64,000 nt of DNA from Dolomedes plantarius. Its lineage: Eukaryota; Arthropoda; Arachnida; Araneae; Dolomedidae. Numbering within the stretch: position 1 is the stretch's first letter; every line of letters starts with the position of its first letter. Shown here piece after piece: positions 26,369-38,999 of the stretch. The notes below the pieces were generated by a model. That model searched no databases. It was not told where the DNA came from and saw only the letters and a program-made list of their open reading frames with translations. Made by a program: the position numbers and the translations under genes. The stretch covers positions 215,021,134-215,085,133 of the forward strand of contig OU015490.1 of assembly GCA_907164885.2 (NCBI GenBank). The letters are read 5' to 3'.

Positions 26369-27770
26369 TACCATCAGAATAATCTATTTTACAAGCCTGT
26401 ATGTACTAAAAAGATGACGTTAGCGAATTAATATAGCGGGAAAACTTAAATTGACGTTATTTTTATGAACATTATAAAAAAATTGATTACAATTACTTTT
26501 TAAGCCACTATCCAATATTATGATATTTTAAACAATTCCTTACTCAAGTAGTCCGCATATGGCATGTAGTACATGATCTTAATGAGCAAGTCAAGTAATG
26601 TGGTACATAGTCTTAATTAGCAAGTGAAGAGAAGTGCGATAGTTTTATTGATCATTTTGTTTTCATTGCCGAACATTTAAATATAACTAACCAAAAGAAA
26701 AATCTTCAATAGATTTAGCATACTACAAAGTTTTATATGTTATATAAAACAAATTTTGTGAAAATATCGCATAAAATTTAATTGCAGTTTAGGTCATAAG
26801 TATATTAATTTATTTGCATATTCGTTAACAGATTTGCAGAAAGGTGGTTAAATTTGATTAGTAAACATATTAGGAAGTTTAGCGTCATTCGTCTGCTGTT
26901 CATTTATCTGCTGTCATCCAGGACGAAAATTCTAACTTAATGTCTACGAACTTCGAAGCTAGCGCCCTGACCACAAAACGATGCTGTAATTAGAGAAATT
27001 TCCATATACCCTATTTTCACCTAACTGCTGTTGTAACTAACTTATTATATTTTGACATTTAACTAAAACATTTAGAGTGTAGGCCACCAATATTTGTTTC
27101 ATAATATTTTTAAAGAAAATTCTGCTGATTTTCCTTGATTCAGTATTTATCTATTTTTAATAGCGGTTCGCCAATTTTTGTTTAAACAGGCGAGCGCCAA
27201 AATTGGAATTATTTACTTTAAGTGAAAATCGAACTTGCCGCATCTGCATTAATAATCCATGAAGGTGATTCAAAGATATCCCATATAAAACATATCAGCG
27301 ATCTGAAGACCAATATTTATTTATTATTTATAGAATAATCTTACATTATTCTTTTGACTTAGTTTCCCCAACTTCTAACAATACCTTTAATGTTTATCTA
27401 GAAGTAAAATTTTCTTTTATTGATCCATGATAAAATTTTTTGGGGTTATGGGGTAGCAAGCATGAAAGATATTAGAAACACATCAACGGTGTTTTGATGG
27501 CTCTATTTAAATTAATGAAAAAATAAATCGATTTTTCACCTATTCATGCTGCATTGTTCATTTAAGTAATTTCTAGAAGTATTTAAATTTGTATATTATC
27601 CCGTGCTACGAAAATTACAACGAGCTCACGGAAAGGCTAGTGATATGAATTAAGCATTCAAAACCCAAAACCGTTTGGAGCAGAGTGTCCAGCGAGTAAA
27701 ATGTAATGAACCCAGATAATTTTACAAAAACACCCAGATTGCAATAAAAAAATCCAGCTTTAAAAATAAC
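26367..27770. other. AT-rich DNA, nothing recognised
   Basis: No gene, element end or repeat was supported. Confidence 0.55.
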
Positions 27771-28356
27771 TTGTTGGTACCCGTCGAAACATGACGACTA
27801 GATAGTAAATAAATGTACTAATATAAAAATTATACTCAACACATCATTTCCAAATGTAGAAAATCATAAAAATGTGCAGAAATAATTTAATGTGTTTAAG
27901 CAGCCTCGTGCTTAGTATCTAAGTCAGATTTGAAAATGTCATTGAGAATGCGCAGAAAGCAATTTTTTTTAAATTGCAAATTATCGCTAATTAAACAATT
28001 ACCATCAGGTTTAATCTTATATTTCACAAACATAATTATCATAAAAATGGCAGAGAGAAAGATCTATAGACTCCTCAAAATAAACGTGTTTATCATTAAA
28101 ACATGTCACTGAGCAAGCGCAGAACCAGTGAGTTTCTAAAGACAGATTTAAACATGCCACTGAGCATGCGCAGGAATAAATTTTTAATTGTAAAGTATCA
28201 TTCATTAATATAAATTGCGGTTAAAAAAACCAAATTTGACAAATCTACAGATTACAATATTTCGTTTAAGACCAAAATGAAGTAAATTGACGCAGTAGTT
28301 TTCTCTGACGGACTGAAAAAAAAGTAGGCTTAGCAACTTAAATATATAGATTACTA
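27771..28356 (+). repeat. Unknown interspersed repeat X, copy A (empty site)
   Basis: This ~586-bp unit is found again at 35822-38067 once the solo LTR there is removed. Landmarks are GTTGGTACC, TTTAAGCAGCCTCGTGCTTA, AAACGTGTTTATCATTA, AGTAGTTTTCTCT.ACGGACTG and CTTAGCAACTTAAATATATAG. Inside it, ATGTCACTGAGCATGCGCAG recurs two to three times. No coding frame, RNA polymerase III boxes or clear inverted ends were seen, so the class is unknown. Confidence 0.8.
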
Positions 28357-28633
28357 TTAAAAAGGATAATCAATACAAATAAGATAATACACACCACATT
28401 TTCTAAGGTTACTTCAAATTAAATTGAAGTTATTTTATTTTAATGTGGTAAGAATGAATACATTTCAACATTCACATCCATATTAATTTACTAATCTATC
28501 TATTTGCTCGTATACAGCCATCATATGATCATTTACAGTTTCAGTTATAGAGATTTTAGTCGAATAATATTTATTTAATTTTCTTAGGCCGATTACTAAT
28601 TAAAAAATAATAAACAAAATAAATATATTTTGA
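28357..28633. other. AT-rich spacer
   Basis: Nothing was recognised between repeat X and the tandem array. Confidence 0.5.
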
Positions 28634-29475
28634 AACCACTTGTTAAAATTCCAAAGATTATCTAAAAATAATGCGTTTAATTTAGATAAACAAAAATTTA
28701 TGTTACAACTATTGATTTTTCTCTATTTATATTATCTCTCGAAGTCGACATCAAGGAAAATTAGGAAAAACCAAAACGCTTCCAATGTGGGTAACATTCT
28801 CTTTTGATTAAATGCTTTCCTGTTCCATTTTAAATTCCGTCAATATTGCAGCTGAGCGATCACATAAATTTGCATTTTTGTTCGAGGGAAGCAGTGCATA
28901 TGTAGCTGATTTCGTGCTATTTATCATAAACCAATGGCGGGATAAACGCGTTAATTGTTAACTCACTAGAAGTTGTTAGTTTATGGAATAAGTTGCATTT
29001 GTTTTATAATGGAAAACGACAAGTTAAAGATATATTTTTCGAAATTCTGGGTATTTTATCTTTATTTTGCATGGTAAATCATAAACTCGAAAGTATCTTT
29101 TAAAGCTTGGAGTAGCCTGGATTATACAGAGACTATCTTGATAAGTAGGATGTTTGATGAGGGAACTGATCTACATTTAGTTCATATTTAACATGCGCTA
29201 GAGGTTTGAGTTTGTAAAATGCTTCTTGTGGGATTTAAAGAGACTCCATTCATTATGCTTCTGAGATTAACGTTAGATATTAAGGTTGTCTGAATGAAAT
29301 TAGAATTTCATAAAGGGTCAAATATTTGTCTATCAGATATGAATTTTAAACTCTGATAAGCAAAACATTGTTGAATATCTGTTTGAATATATTACATAAA
29401 CTTATAGGGTTCTACTTAGACTAAAAATTTGCTTTTTAATTGATGAACGCACACACACACACACACACATATATA

Positions 29476-29645
29476 GTGGACCCTCGGTCGATCATTTCCC
29501 GAATAATCGTTTTCCCATTTTTGTCGTTTGCTTCACCCAATCCAGGTGAAATATTTCTTTGTTATGTTACTGCATCTATAGTTTTCCCACATTTATTGTT
29601 CAGTGCAATAGGGCCCTTTAAAAACGATCTTTCGTGGATCCGCTG
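29476..29645. mobile_element. Short Tigger-like MITE in tandem unit 1
   Basis: The ends are GTGGACCCTCGGTCGATCA on the left and, read inward from the right, CAGCGGATCCACGAAAGATC. TA dinucleotides lie at 29474-29475 and 29646-29647. It is only 170 bp, with no coding capacity. It is absent from tandem units 2 and 3, so it inserted after the triplication or was lost from the others. Confidence 0.65.
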
Positions 29646-29661
29646 TATATATCTCTCTCAC

Positions 29662-29666
<5 letters not shown>

Positions 29667-29732
<66 letters not shown>

Positions 29733-29761
29733 TTATTTATATATATATATTTTTATATATA

Positions 29762-29855
<94 letters not shown>
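29667..29855. repeat. (TA)n(TG)n compound microsatellite
   Basis: A long TA run with TTTA interruptions is followed by about 28 TG units. Confidence 0.95.
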
Positions 29856-29858
<3 letters not shown>

Positions 29859-30811
29859 GTTATGTTATTTAAGGATGCAGAGAATGACTGACCTTTATAA
29901 TGTTTGTTTAAATTTCTAAAAATGATTGCAAATTTATAAAAAGTAAAAAAATAAATAAATAAATGTGTTTTTCTCATAGAAGACCATTTGATAAAAATTC
30001 AAATATAATCTAAAAGTAACGCACTTAGTTTAGAGAAACAAAATTTACGTTTAAACAACTATCGATTGTTCTTTATTTATTTTGTCCCCTCGAATTCAAT
30101 ATCAGACAGAATTAGGGAAAACCAAATCGCTTCCAATGTGGGTAACATTCTCTTTTGATTAAATGCTTTCCTATTCCATTTTAAATTCCGTCAATACTAC
30201 AGCTGAGCGATCACATAAATTTTTGTTAGAGGGAAGCAGTGCATATGTAGCTGAATCTATTCTATTTATCATAAACCGATGGCGGGATAGATACGTTAAT
30301 TGTTCACTCACTAGAAATTGTTACATTAAGGAATACGTTGCCTTAGTTGTATTAAGGAAACTGACAATTTAAAGATATATTTTTAGAAATTATGGGTATT
30401 TAATCTTTATTTAAATGGTAAATCGTAAACTCGGGAAGATCCTTTAAAGCTTGAAGTAGCTTAAATTATAAAGAGAATATTTTAAGTTTGATGTAGGGAA
30501 TTTATCTTCAAGTAATACATTTTTAACTCACTCTAAAGGATTGAGCATGGAAAATAATTTACTTATGGGATTTTAAGCTACAAATTCTTCCGTTATGCTC
30601 CAGAAATTATTATTAGATATTTATGATGTCTGAAATAAATCAGAATTTTGTCATAAAGCGTTATGAATGTTTCTGTGTGACTTCAATGAATTTTAAACTG
30701 TAGTAAGCAATCCATAGATGAATATATGTTTTAATATATTTAAAATATATTAATTGAACGTGTAAAACTATACATAAATTTAAAATTTACTTTCCAATAG
30801 ATAAGTACGAC

Positions 30812-30820
30812 TACACACAC

Positions 30821-30899
<79 letters not shown>
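30812..30899. repeat. (CA)n(CATA)n(TA)n microsatellite
   Basis: Lies at the homologous position in tandem unit 2. Confidence 0.95.
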
Positions 30900-30905
<6 letters not shown>

Positions 30906-31800
30906 TTCGAGAATGATTTTCGTTACTTAGTTAAGGATGCAGAGAAGGATTGAATTTAATAATATAATATTTGTTTAAACTTATTAAAATGATAGCAAAT
31001 TTTCCAAATAGAGTAATATATAAATGAATAAAAATTAAACGTATTTTTCTAAGGCAAGACCATTTGTTAAAAATTCAAAGATAATCTAAAAATACCATGC
31101 TTTCTTTCGTGAAACAAACTTTACGTCACAACTATTGATTATCTTTTATTAATCTTATCCCTCGAAGTTAACATCAAAGAGAATTAAGGAAACCAAATCA
31201 CTTCGAATGTTTGTAGCGTTCTGTTTTGATGAAATTATTTCCTATCCCATTTTAAATTCCGTCAATACTACAGCTGAGTGATCACATAAATTTGCATTTT
31301 TGTTAGAGGGAAGCTTAGCATATGTAGTTGATTTCATACTATTTATCATAAACCGATGGCGGGATAGATGCGTTAATTGTTCACTCACTAGAATTTGTTA
31401 GATTACGAAATAAGTTGTCTTTGCTGTATTATGCAAAATGACAAGTAAGATATATTTTTAGAAATTCTGGGTATTTAATCTTTATTTGGATGCTAAATCA
31501 TAAACTCGAAATGATCTTTTAAAGCTTGGAGTTGCTTGGATTATGCAGATAATTTCTCAAGACATTGGATATTTGATGGAGTGAATTTCTCTACTTGTAA
31601 TATATTTTTAACTTGCTCTCCATATTTGAGTTTGTAAAATGCTTCCCTTGTGGGATTTAAAGAGACGAGTACATCTGTTATGCTTCCGAGATTATCATTA
31701 ATTACAATTATGGTCTAATATCATCGGCATTGAATTAGAAATCTGCCATAAAATGTCATTCATTTGCTATTAGACTTCCATGAATTTTAAATTCCAATAA

Positions 31801-31802
<2 letters not shown>

Positions 31803-31859
<57 letters not shown>
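31803..31859. repeat. (TA)n microsatellite
   Basis: Lies at the homologous position in tandem unit 3 and marks the end of the array. Confidence 0.95.
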
Positions 31860-31860
<1 letters not shown>

Positions 31861-31861
<1 letters not shown>

Positions 31862-32339
31862 TGTAACTTTTTAATTTCTGTAATAACTGTTCTTCACTGA
31901 AAGATATGTTATCTTATGTATATTACGATAGATTATTGATTTCGTTTTTTTTTCTGTTAAATTATTCCTACCTTAAATTTCAGTATCACCTAAGTTTTAA
32001 AAAGTTAATGTAAAAAAAATAGTCAGAACTGGCTTAAAATTATCTATTGTTATTTAATTGATATATTGTATATCTTGTGCGATTTGTCCTATTTTTGTTA
32101 CCTTAAAAAGCTTTAAACTTGCAATTACATTCATGGAACTGTAGATTTCTGACGGATTTACCTTTGAAAGGAACTACAATTCTATCGGCAACATGGAAAG
32201 AAATAATATTTCATTTTAGCCATCATTAATGAAAATTTTTCTAATGACAATGACATAGTATCTAATTTCAGTAAACTTCCCGAGAGGCAAATTTTCCAGT
32301 ATGTTATCTCTTAAATATTAAAGGGTCTCAGGGGTCTCA
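31861..32339. other. AT-rich spacer
   Basis: Nothing was recognised. Confidence 0.5.
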
Positions 32340-33660
32340 GGGGTTCATACAGCATTGGTAAATTTGAATGGACTAGGTACTTGATAATGCTTAGTTGTTG
32401 GATTGTTCCAGTGATTTCAAGACTTACGGGATAGATGCCATATATAATCTGCGGTTTCACACTATTTGTAGTTTGACATATTTTCATACAATCAGTCAAG
32501 TTGGTTGGCCTGTGGAAACTTGAGTTAGGTAATGAACCCTTGAAAAACCATTGCAGATCAACCTCTACAAGAAAAACTACCGGTATTTTTGAATACGTCT
32601 GACAGTATTTTTTAATATGTTACTCTTTGAAAGGTTTCTACTTTTCCGTAATCGATAAATGAATAAATCATTTATACTATCGAAAGAAGAGCATTATTAT
32701 TCATATGGTTCGGTTGTTTAACTCCCAAAAGGACAATGAAGGCATTTTTTTTCTACTTTGCCCTGGATGTATGTCCGCTGTATTATGCCCGGGCTGTATT
32801 CTGGGTACCGTACAGTGTATGTACATTTTAATTATAATATTCTTGTTACAGACTTAAAGTGTATATATGCTTTATAATTTAAATTTCACTCTAAAATGTG
32901 TTCATATAAATAGTCAAAATGCCCTACGGAAACATAAAATAATGAAAACGTTGCCTATGGTAACATGACGTTGGAAATCAACCCCTGACAAATCTTTGTA
33001 CACTCTTTCATAGCAATCAATTTCTAAAAGAGGCCATACCTCTAGCTGTAGCAACTATTTTTGAGTACGTCCGACAGTATTTTTGAATGTGTTACTTTTT
33101 GAAATGTTCCTTCTCTTCGCAATCGATAAATTCTCTATAATATCTAAAGTTCAGCCTCATTAACCATCTGTCTCAACAGTTTAACTCCCAAAATGACTAT
33201 GACACCAAGTTTCTACTATTTTGTACGGGATATATTAATTATAATGTTGGTACATTTGAATCAACAATATACTTGCTAATGAGTTCAAGATTTACTGGGT
33301 AGATGTACGTAATTTGTACTTTCACTCTAAAATGTCTTCATATAAACAGTCAAAATGTCTGCTGAAACATATAACATTGAAAACATTGCCTATGGAAAAA
33401 TGGAAAAATGAGGTGGGAAATCAATCCCTGACAAATCTTTCCATGTTATTTTATGGCAATCAACCTCTACAAAGAGGCTCGTCCTTTAGCTGCATCAAAT
33501 ATTTTTAAGAACGTCCGAGAGTATTTTTAAATATTACCCTTTGAAAATGTTCTACTCTTACATAATCGATAAATCGATAAATCATTTTTATTATCTAAAG
33601 CATTGCATTATCAATCATCTGCCTCGGCACTTTAACACCCAAAAATGACGATGACACCTT
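32340..33660 (+). repeat. Three-copy tandem array, about 450-bp units
   Basis: The block CAACCTCTACAA, GTATTTTTGA.TACGTC.GACA, GTAATCGATAAAT and TTTAACTCCCAAAA recurs from about 32555, 33015 and 33455. The 5' half of each unit carries TTTCACTCTAAAATGT and TTGCCTATGG landmarks, which are clear in units 2 and 3 and diverged in unit 1. No protein is encoded. Confidence 0.85.
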
Positions 33661-35821
33661 TTTCTCATCAAACTATGGTCGAGCATCGAGTCTCCAATTA
33701 CGAATTTGAAGGAAATTGCTATACTTTTGCATCGACAGTGTTGCCTTCGTCCTAAATACATAATTTTCCCTCGAGATCCCTTTTCCCTTAAAGCCAACAG
33801 AAGCGCATTAATATTTCAAGGCACGTCACTTGAGTCAGAAGCTCAGCTGATAGCTCTTTTTAAAGACGATTGATTTATTGTGTGTTGGCTGCGTAGTTTA
33901 TTTTCTTTAAAGGAGCCAGTGAGTTATTTACTTTTTGAGAGGCATGCGTTTCAGCTTAACAGTGATTTTGTTAATGTCGAAAATAATTTAGCGTTCGTGA
34001 TAAGTAACGCGGGCAGCTCAGGATAAATGACTTGTCATCGCAGATACAAGAGTTGGGTCATAATTTTTTTTGGTTGTTGTTTTGGATGCGTAGACTTGTT
34101 GATACGCAATTAATTCTCCAAGTTAATGTTGTTTTGGTGCAAATTTGTGTTCCACAATACTTTTTAATTATAGCAAAAGTTCTTGGGGCGGAAATTATTT
34201 ATGGTACGGATTGCATTTTTAATTACCTCGAAATTAATGAAAAATCTATCGGACATCAAGGTGGGAAGTGTTTGCGTGTTTGATATGTTTTTTTCACTAA
34301 CACCTCATCCACAATCTGCCGTCACAAATTATTATTAATCAAATTTCAGATTCATTTAAAAATTTTCATTTCGGAACATTCGTTTTTATTGGGACAGAAA
34401 AATTTATCTTAAATATTTCAGTACAGACCCATCACTCTTCGTCCGTGACTTTCAGGTATTTATTTATAGTAAATTGATTTAATTTATTCAGGGAAAGCAA
34501 CTCTTAAAAAAAAAAGCATGACTACAGAAATTTCTATGTTCGAAAATACCATGTAGAATTCGTGAAATTTTACTAACATTTTGAATTTATTTATTTATTT
34601 TCAGATTTTTTTTTAATGTACCGAATTGAATAAAACATTTTTCGTCTCTAAACTTATGAATAACATGTAACCGGCCTAGAAGTCAGAATACATTCTTTTC
34701 ATTTTATGTATAACTGAATTTTTTATTTCGATCTATACTTTGCGTACATTTGTTTATTTTGCGATTATTGATGCGTCCTTTTGAATAAAAATTTAAATTC
34801 AGTAAATTGATGAATGTTTTTCATACCTCCTTTAGTTTCTTTCTTTTGTTCCTAAATATTTAAAAAATATAATATTTAAAAAACATATTTAATTAATCTC
34901 ATTGTACCAGTTTTTCTGTTCAAAGAGTAATACATGCACTAAAAGACAAAACAAAACAGTTAAACCTGCACTTGCAACAATATGAAAAGTGTCATTTATT
35001 CTTCAGTTTAAAGATCATGATAGATAGATGAGTTACATGTCTTAAGCTTTCAAACTATATTAAAAGTTCTTTACAAAGTTTACATTTAGAACCAAATAAT
35101 TCTGCAAAATTTCTCTTTAACAACTATGCATTTTTATACATTTTTTTAAAAATTCCATTTCATGTATGCGCTTTTATGGCTAAAAAAAGAAAAAAATGAA
35201 TTGACTCAGTATGTTTCATTACAGATTCAGTAATACTTTTGGGTGGTCATAAATATATAAACATGGTTCTCACGGAAGAGTAGTGTTATATATTTTATTT
35301 TATTCGTAACGGCTATTTAAAGGATGTCTGCTTATGTAATATACGCCCCTTGCTTCACATTTTATGAATCATATATTTCCTTCGCCCGCATTTACCGGAA
35401 GTTATTACGCGTTAACGACATTTATTAAAACTATTTGACTGTTCTATCACGTGCCAGCAATTCTTTTAGGAAAATCTATTTCCTAGTTTGAAGTATTCGT
35501 AGACTACACTTTGAAAAATAAGAAATATCCGTAACTTGAATTCGCAAAAAAAAAAAAAAAAACATGCGTGTTACAATAAATTTGACTGTGTCAAACTTAA
35601 TTTTTATTTTGCTTGTAGCACATTTTCCGCAATGTCAAAATTGATATAAGCGAACTTAAACGAATTTTTTAATTCATGACATTATTTTATAAAGTCATTT
35701 GTTTTATGAGATAATCTAAGTGACATTCACTACAGAAATATTTTTTTTCTGCGTACACTCCATTTATCCATTGAAAAAAAAAAAAAACTTTCGTCATTTC
35801 TCGTTCGATATTATTTATGAA
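33661..35821. other. AT-rich DNA, nothing recognised
   Basis: Frames at 33615-33797 (minus) and 34032-34283 (plus) show no domain or splice context. A poly(A) run lies near 35546-35562. Confidence 0.5.
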
Positions 35822-38067
35822 CTAGTTGGTACCAGTCAAAACATGACAGCTAGATAGTAAATAAGTGCATTAATTCACAAATTATACTTGTAGCGTGGAA
35901 TTTAACGCTACAGTTAACGTGTGCTAATTTTGCCCCAGTTTAATCTAGAATTTATTCAATATCAGGAACTACTTTAATTCAGTAACTTTGTCATGCAATA
36001 TTTTACGTTAACAGGTGTGTTTCTAAGCCCTTGCTTTGCATTCCGGGTGGTCTTCCTTAACGACATCTTTGCTCAGTCACCTCTGCGTAAATAGAGTCAG
36101 CTCGATATTGTTGGAGAAACCATTACGGTTCTCTTGTTGCAAGGATTTCTTTAAATTACGGTTTCTTGTTTACGGGCTAACAAACACCGTACCATCTATC
36201 AAAATCCCGATGGCAGTTAGTCATTTACGCGGCGATCAAGACAAAGTATCCATAATGCACATGCCCCCAAAGGCAGTACCGTTAATTGTATCTGTGCAGC
36301 TTCTTAGAAAACTGCTTTGGCGATAAATCGCCAAATTTTGGTGAATTTCAAAAGTCGCCAGGTCTCGCCAGGGAGTTGCTTGCTCAGCCAATCACCGCTT
36401 TTTAAATTTGCCGCGCCTTTACGTGATAGGCAGATGGTTGCTACTTTTCGCCTGCTATCGCCATTTTAACTTAATGCGCGTCCTGCCTTCACACTAGGTA
36501 TGCTACGGCGTTTGGCATCTTGGCACACAACTTTCGTGTAACCCTCGCTCCCACTACTACTGTCTGAGAAAGAACTTCGATACAGATCACGATTTTTGCT
36601 AGATATATAGGTCGTGCCTTTTAGAAGCCCCTCCAGAATGTGGCCCTTTTTGCCTAATTCTGTGAGGAGGCTATACCATTTTCTTTATATGTATTTTTAT
36701 AGACCATGACGGTCATTTGTCTTCTAACTGAATTTACTGTTGAGAACTTAATGAGAATTTAAAGTGAGAACTTCGCTGAAGAAGTAACGTTATGTACTGC
36801 AGTAATTTTGTACTACGTAAGGCCTAGTAATTAATAGAATAAATTTGATTCGACCTAGAAAAACTGAGTTAGTTGAAGTTAATTTGTTTGACTTAATATC
36901 TTGCCGGGATAGTAGTCGACGGTGGAGCTGCCTGTGGTTATCTGCATTACTTCGCTGCCACACTATTTCGCGATCAATTATCGGCAAACACGAACTGAAG
37001 AGTCCAGACTTCGAATGCATTTATGTTCATTACGTTAGTGACTTGTTCGTATATATAGTTTATGGCATTTTTGACAGTACCTGGGGTATTTCATCAGTTC
37101 CCTTGAGTTCCGGCTGGCAGATGTCCTAGATGCGGTGGACCTTCATCGAAGCGTTTATGATTCATTTTTTCAGGGAATGATTCACGCTTATTGACTGAGA
37201 ACATCGTAGATATATTCATCATAGACTTTCGGCCATCTTTTCCTTGTAAGAACATCGTGTCGTCGAACTTCCGTTACAAACTAGTGTGCCGTTCCTTCGC
37301 CAGTGTAAACTACGATGCCGTTTTACTCCCTCGATATGATGCAGTGATATTTTTCGTGCACAGACAATGACACGTAACCATTCCTTTTATTGAGAAAGAA
37401 CACTTACTATCTCCTATACTGATAAAGGACAATTTCACTTGCACATATTGCAGTACCATTACCATCTTTCTCACTACAAATTAGTACCGTTCCCTTCCTT
37501 CTCCAGTATAGAATTAATCCCGTTCTTCTTAATAAAGAATTTTCCTACCACTGACTATGGTGTCCTTCTCCAATACAATACTCAACATATCATTGTCAGA
37601 TGTTGAAAATCATAATAATGCGCAGAAACAAATTAATGTGTTTAAGCAGCCTCGTGCTTAGTGAGTATCTAAAGCCAGATTTAAAAATGTCACTGAGCAT
37701 GCGCAGAAAGCAATTTTTTTTAATTGTAAATTATCGCTAATTAAGAGCACGAAAATAACAGTTTCCATGAGGTTTAGTCTTATATTTCATAAACAGAATT
37801 ATCATAATACGAAAATGGTAAAGAGAGATCTAGATAGACTGCTCGGAATAAACGTGTTTATCATTAGAACATGTCACTGAGCATGCGCAGAAATCAATTT
37901 TCAATTGTAAATTATCGCTATTCAATAGAAACTGTGGTTACAAAAACCGAATTTGACAAATCTACACATTACAATCTTTCGTTTAAGGCCAAAATGAATT
38001 AAATTGATGCAGTAGTTTTCTCTCACGGACTGCCCAAAACGTCGGCTTAGCAACTTAAATATATAGA
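35822..38067 (+). repeat. Unknown interspersed repeat X, copy B (occupied site)
   Basis: This is the same unit as 27771-28356, here interrupted at the phrase ATTATACT by a solo LTR at 35889-37577. Outside the LTR the two copies align over about 550 bp, including the CTGAGCATGCGCAGAAA internal repeats and the CTTAAATATATAGAT end. Confidence 0.85.
35884..37582. mobile_element. Solo LTR (1689 bp) with 5-bp target duplication
   Basis: The insert at 35889-37577 starts TGTAGCGTGG and ends CAATACA, giving TG...CA termini. It is flanked by ATACT at 35884-35888 and 37578-37582. Copy A of repeat X reads ATTATACTCAACA across this point, which confirms the empty site and the duplication. TG...CA ends and a 5-bp duplication fit an LTR retrotransposon reduced to one LTR by recombination. 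The first 25 bp form a TGTAGCGT...ACGCTACA hairpin. Frames inside (36036-36326, 36790-37129) have no recognisable domain. Family and strand are unknown. Confidence 0.88.
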
Positions 38068-38281
38068 TGTTGATTTCAGGTGACCGCGATGCAAGATTAT
38101 TTGCTTTTTAGACTCGAACAGATGACAAATAAAACAACAGTCTCTTAAGATTACGCGGAAGATTCACAAAATACTTCAGATTTGACACATAGGTACAATA
38201 ATAGGCGTACAATTCCCATAGTTTAGCCAAGGTCCAACTGGGAGATAAATGAATATCCTTTCCTTTTCGGGATCTTTATAT
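38068..38281. other. Spacer, nothing recognised
   Basis: No gene or repeat was supported. Confidence 0.5.
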
Positions 38282-38755
38282 ATACACTGAAGTGTCAGAA
38301 AAGCTCGGATATCTGTCTAATACATTTTAGTTCCCCTTCTGGATGGTTGTACAGAAGAAATGTGATGGGACATTTCCTACCTTCTTTCACCTATTGGTGA
38401 TTTAAATTGGCTGCCCAGATCATGCGATTTAACGTCGTTGGACTTTTTTCTTTGTAGTTTTTTTAATTCTAAGGTTTATGCAAACAATTCCGGGACTACC
38501 CACGCCTTGAAGGAGGAAATTGAGCACAGTATCAATGAAATTCAACCACATTTATGCAAAACGACCATGAGAAATTTCAACAAAAGTGTGCGTATGTGCC
38601 AGCAAAGACGTGGAAGACATTTACCCGATATAATATTCCATACATAACCCTATACTTATACTTCATGAATCAATAAACAATTTACAATTTTTAATTATTA
38701 CCCTGTGTTTTCTATCAAAATTATTTCTTGGATGAATTTTGGGACACCCTGTATA
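38282..38755 (+). pseudogene. mariner-like transposase C-terminal remnant
   Basis: From about 38395 the forward frame reads LPRSCDLTSLDFFL. It continues with KVYANNSGTTHALKEEI, INEIQPHLCKTTMRNFNK and CQQRRGRHLPDIIFHT, ending in a stop near 38645. This is the C-terminal third of a mariner/IS630-type transposase, with the PRSPDLTPLDFFLW block altered at Pro-to-Cys. About 80 bp further on, TTTTGGGACACCCTGTATA is the right terminal repeat. CACTGAAGTGTCAGAAAA at 38285 may be a decayed left end, which would make this a deletion derivative of about 470 bp. Confidence 0.8.
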
Positions 38756-38999
38756 TGAATTTTTCTATTCGTGGAACACCCTTGAAACGGTCGAATTTCA
38801 AACCTAAACTTTGACCGTAAATTCGAAATGCCATATCTCACCCACGAACACCATCTATCATACCTGGTTGAAATTCGCTTAAATCATGAAACCTGACATG
38901 TGTACAGCGTAATAAGCTATTTAATTTTCCTCAGAAGCCTGTCGCTATACATACGCTGCTTGCGGACGATATCATTTATGTGAAAGTGTGTGTTGCTAC
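38756..38999. other. Spacer
   Basis: Nothing was recognised. Confidence 0.45.

Larger units (their letters stand above)
28634..31860 (+). repeat. Three-copy tandem array, about 1.05-1.35 kb units
   Basis: Units start near 28634, 29984 and 31060. Each begins with a CCA.TTG.TAAAATTCAAAGAT-type phrase. Each holds CTTCCAATGTGGGTAACATT and a block with GCTGAGCGATCACATAAATTT and GCATATGTAGCTGA. Each also has an ATCATAAACCGATGGCGGGA phrase, and each carries a (CA)/(TA) microsatellite near its end. Unit 1 is longer because a 170-bp Tigger-like MITE and a long (TA)n(TG)n lie in it. There are no long open frames. The GATCACA...GGCGGGA block is the least AT-rich and best conserved part. Confidence 0.85.

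Noticed and set aside
36036..37129. Host genes in the less AT-rich block at 36-37.5 kb
   Set aside because: The frames lie wholly inside the solo LTR, show no domain and have no consistent splice structure.
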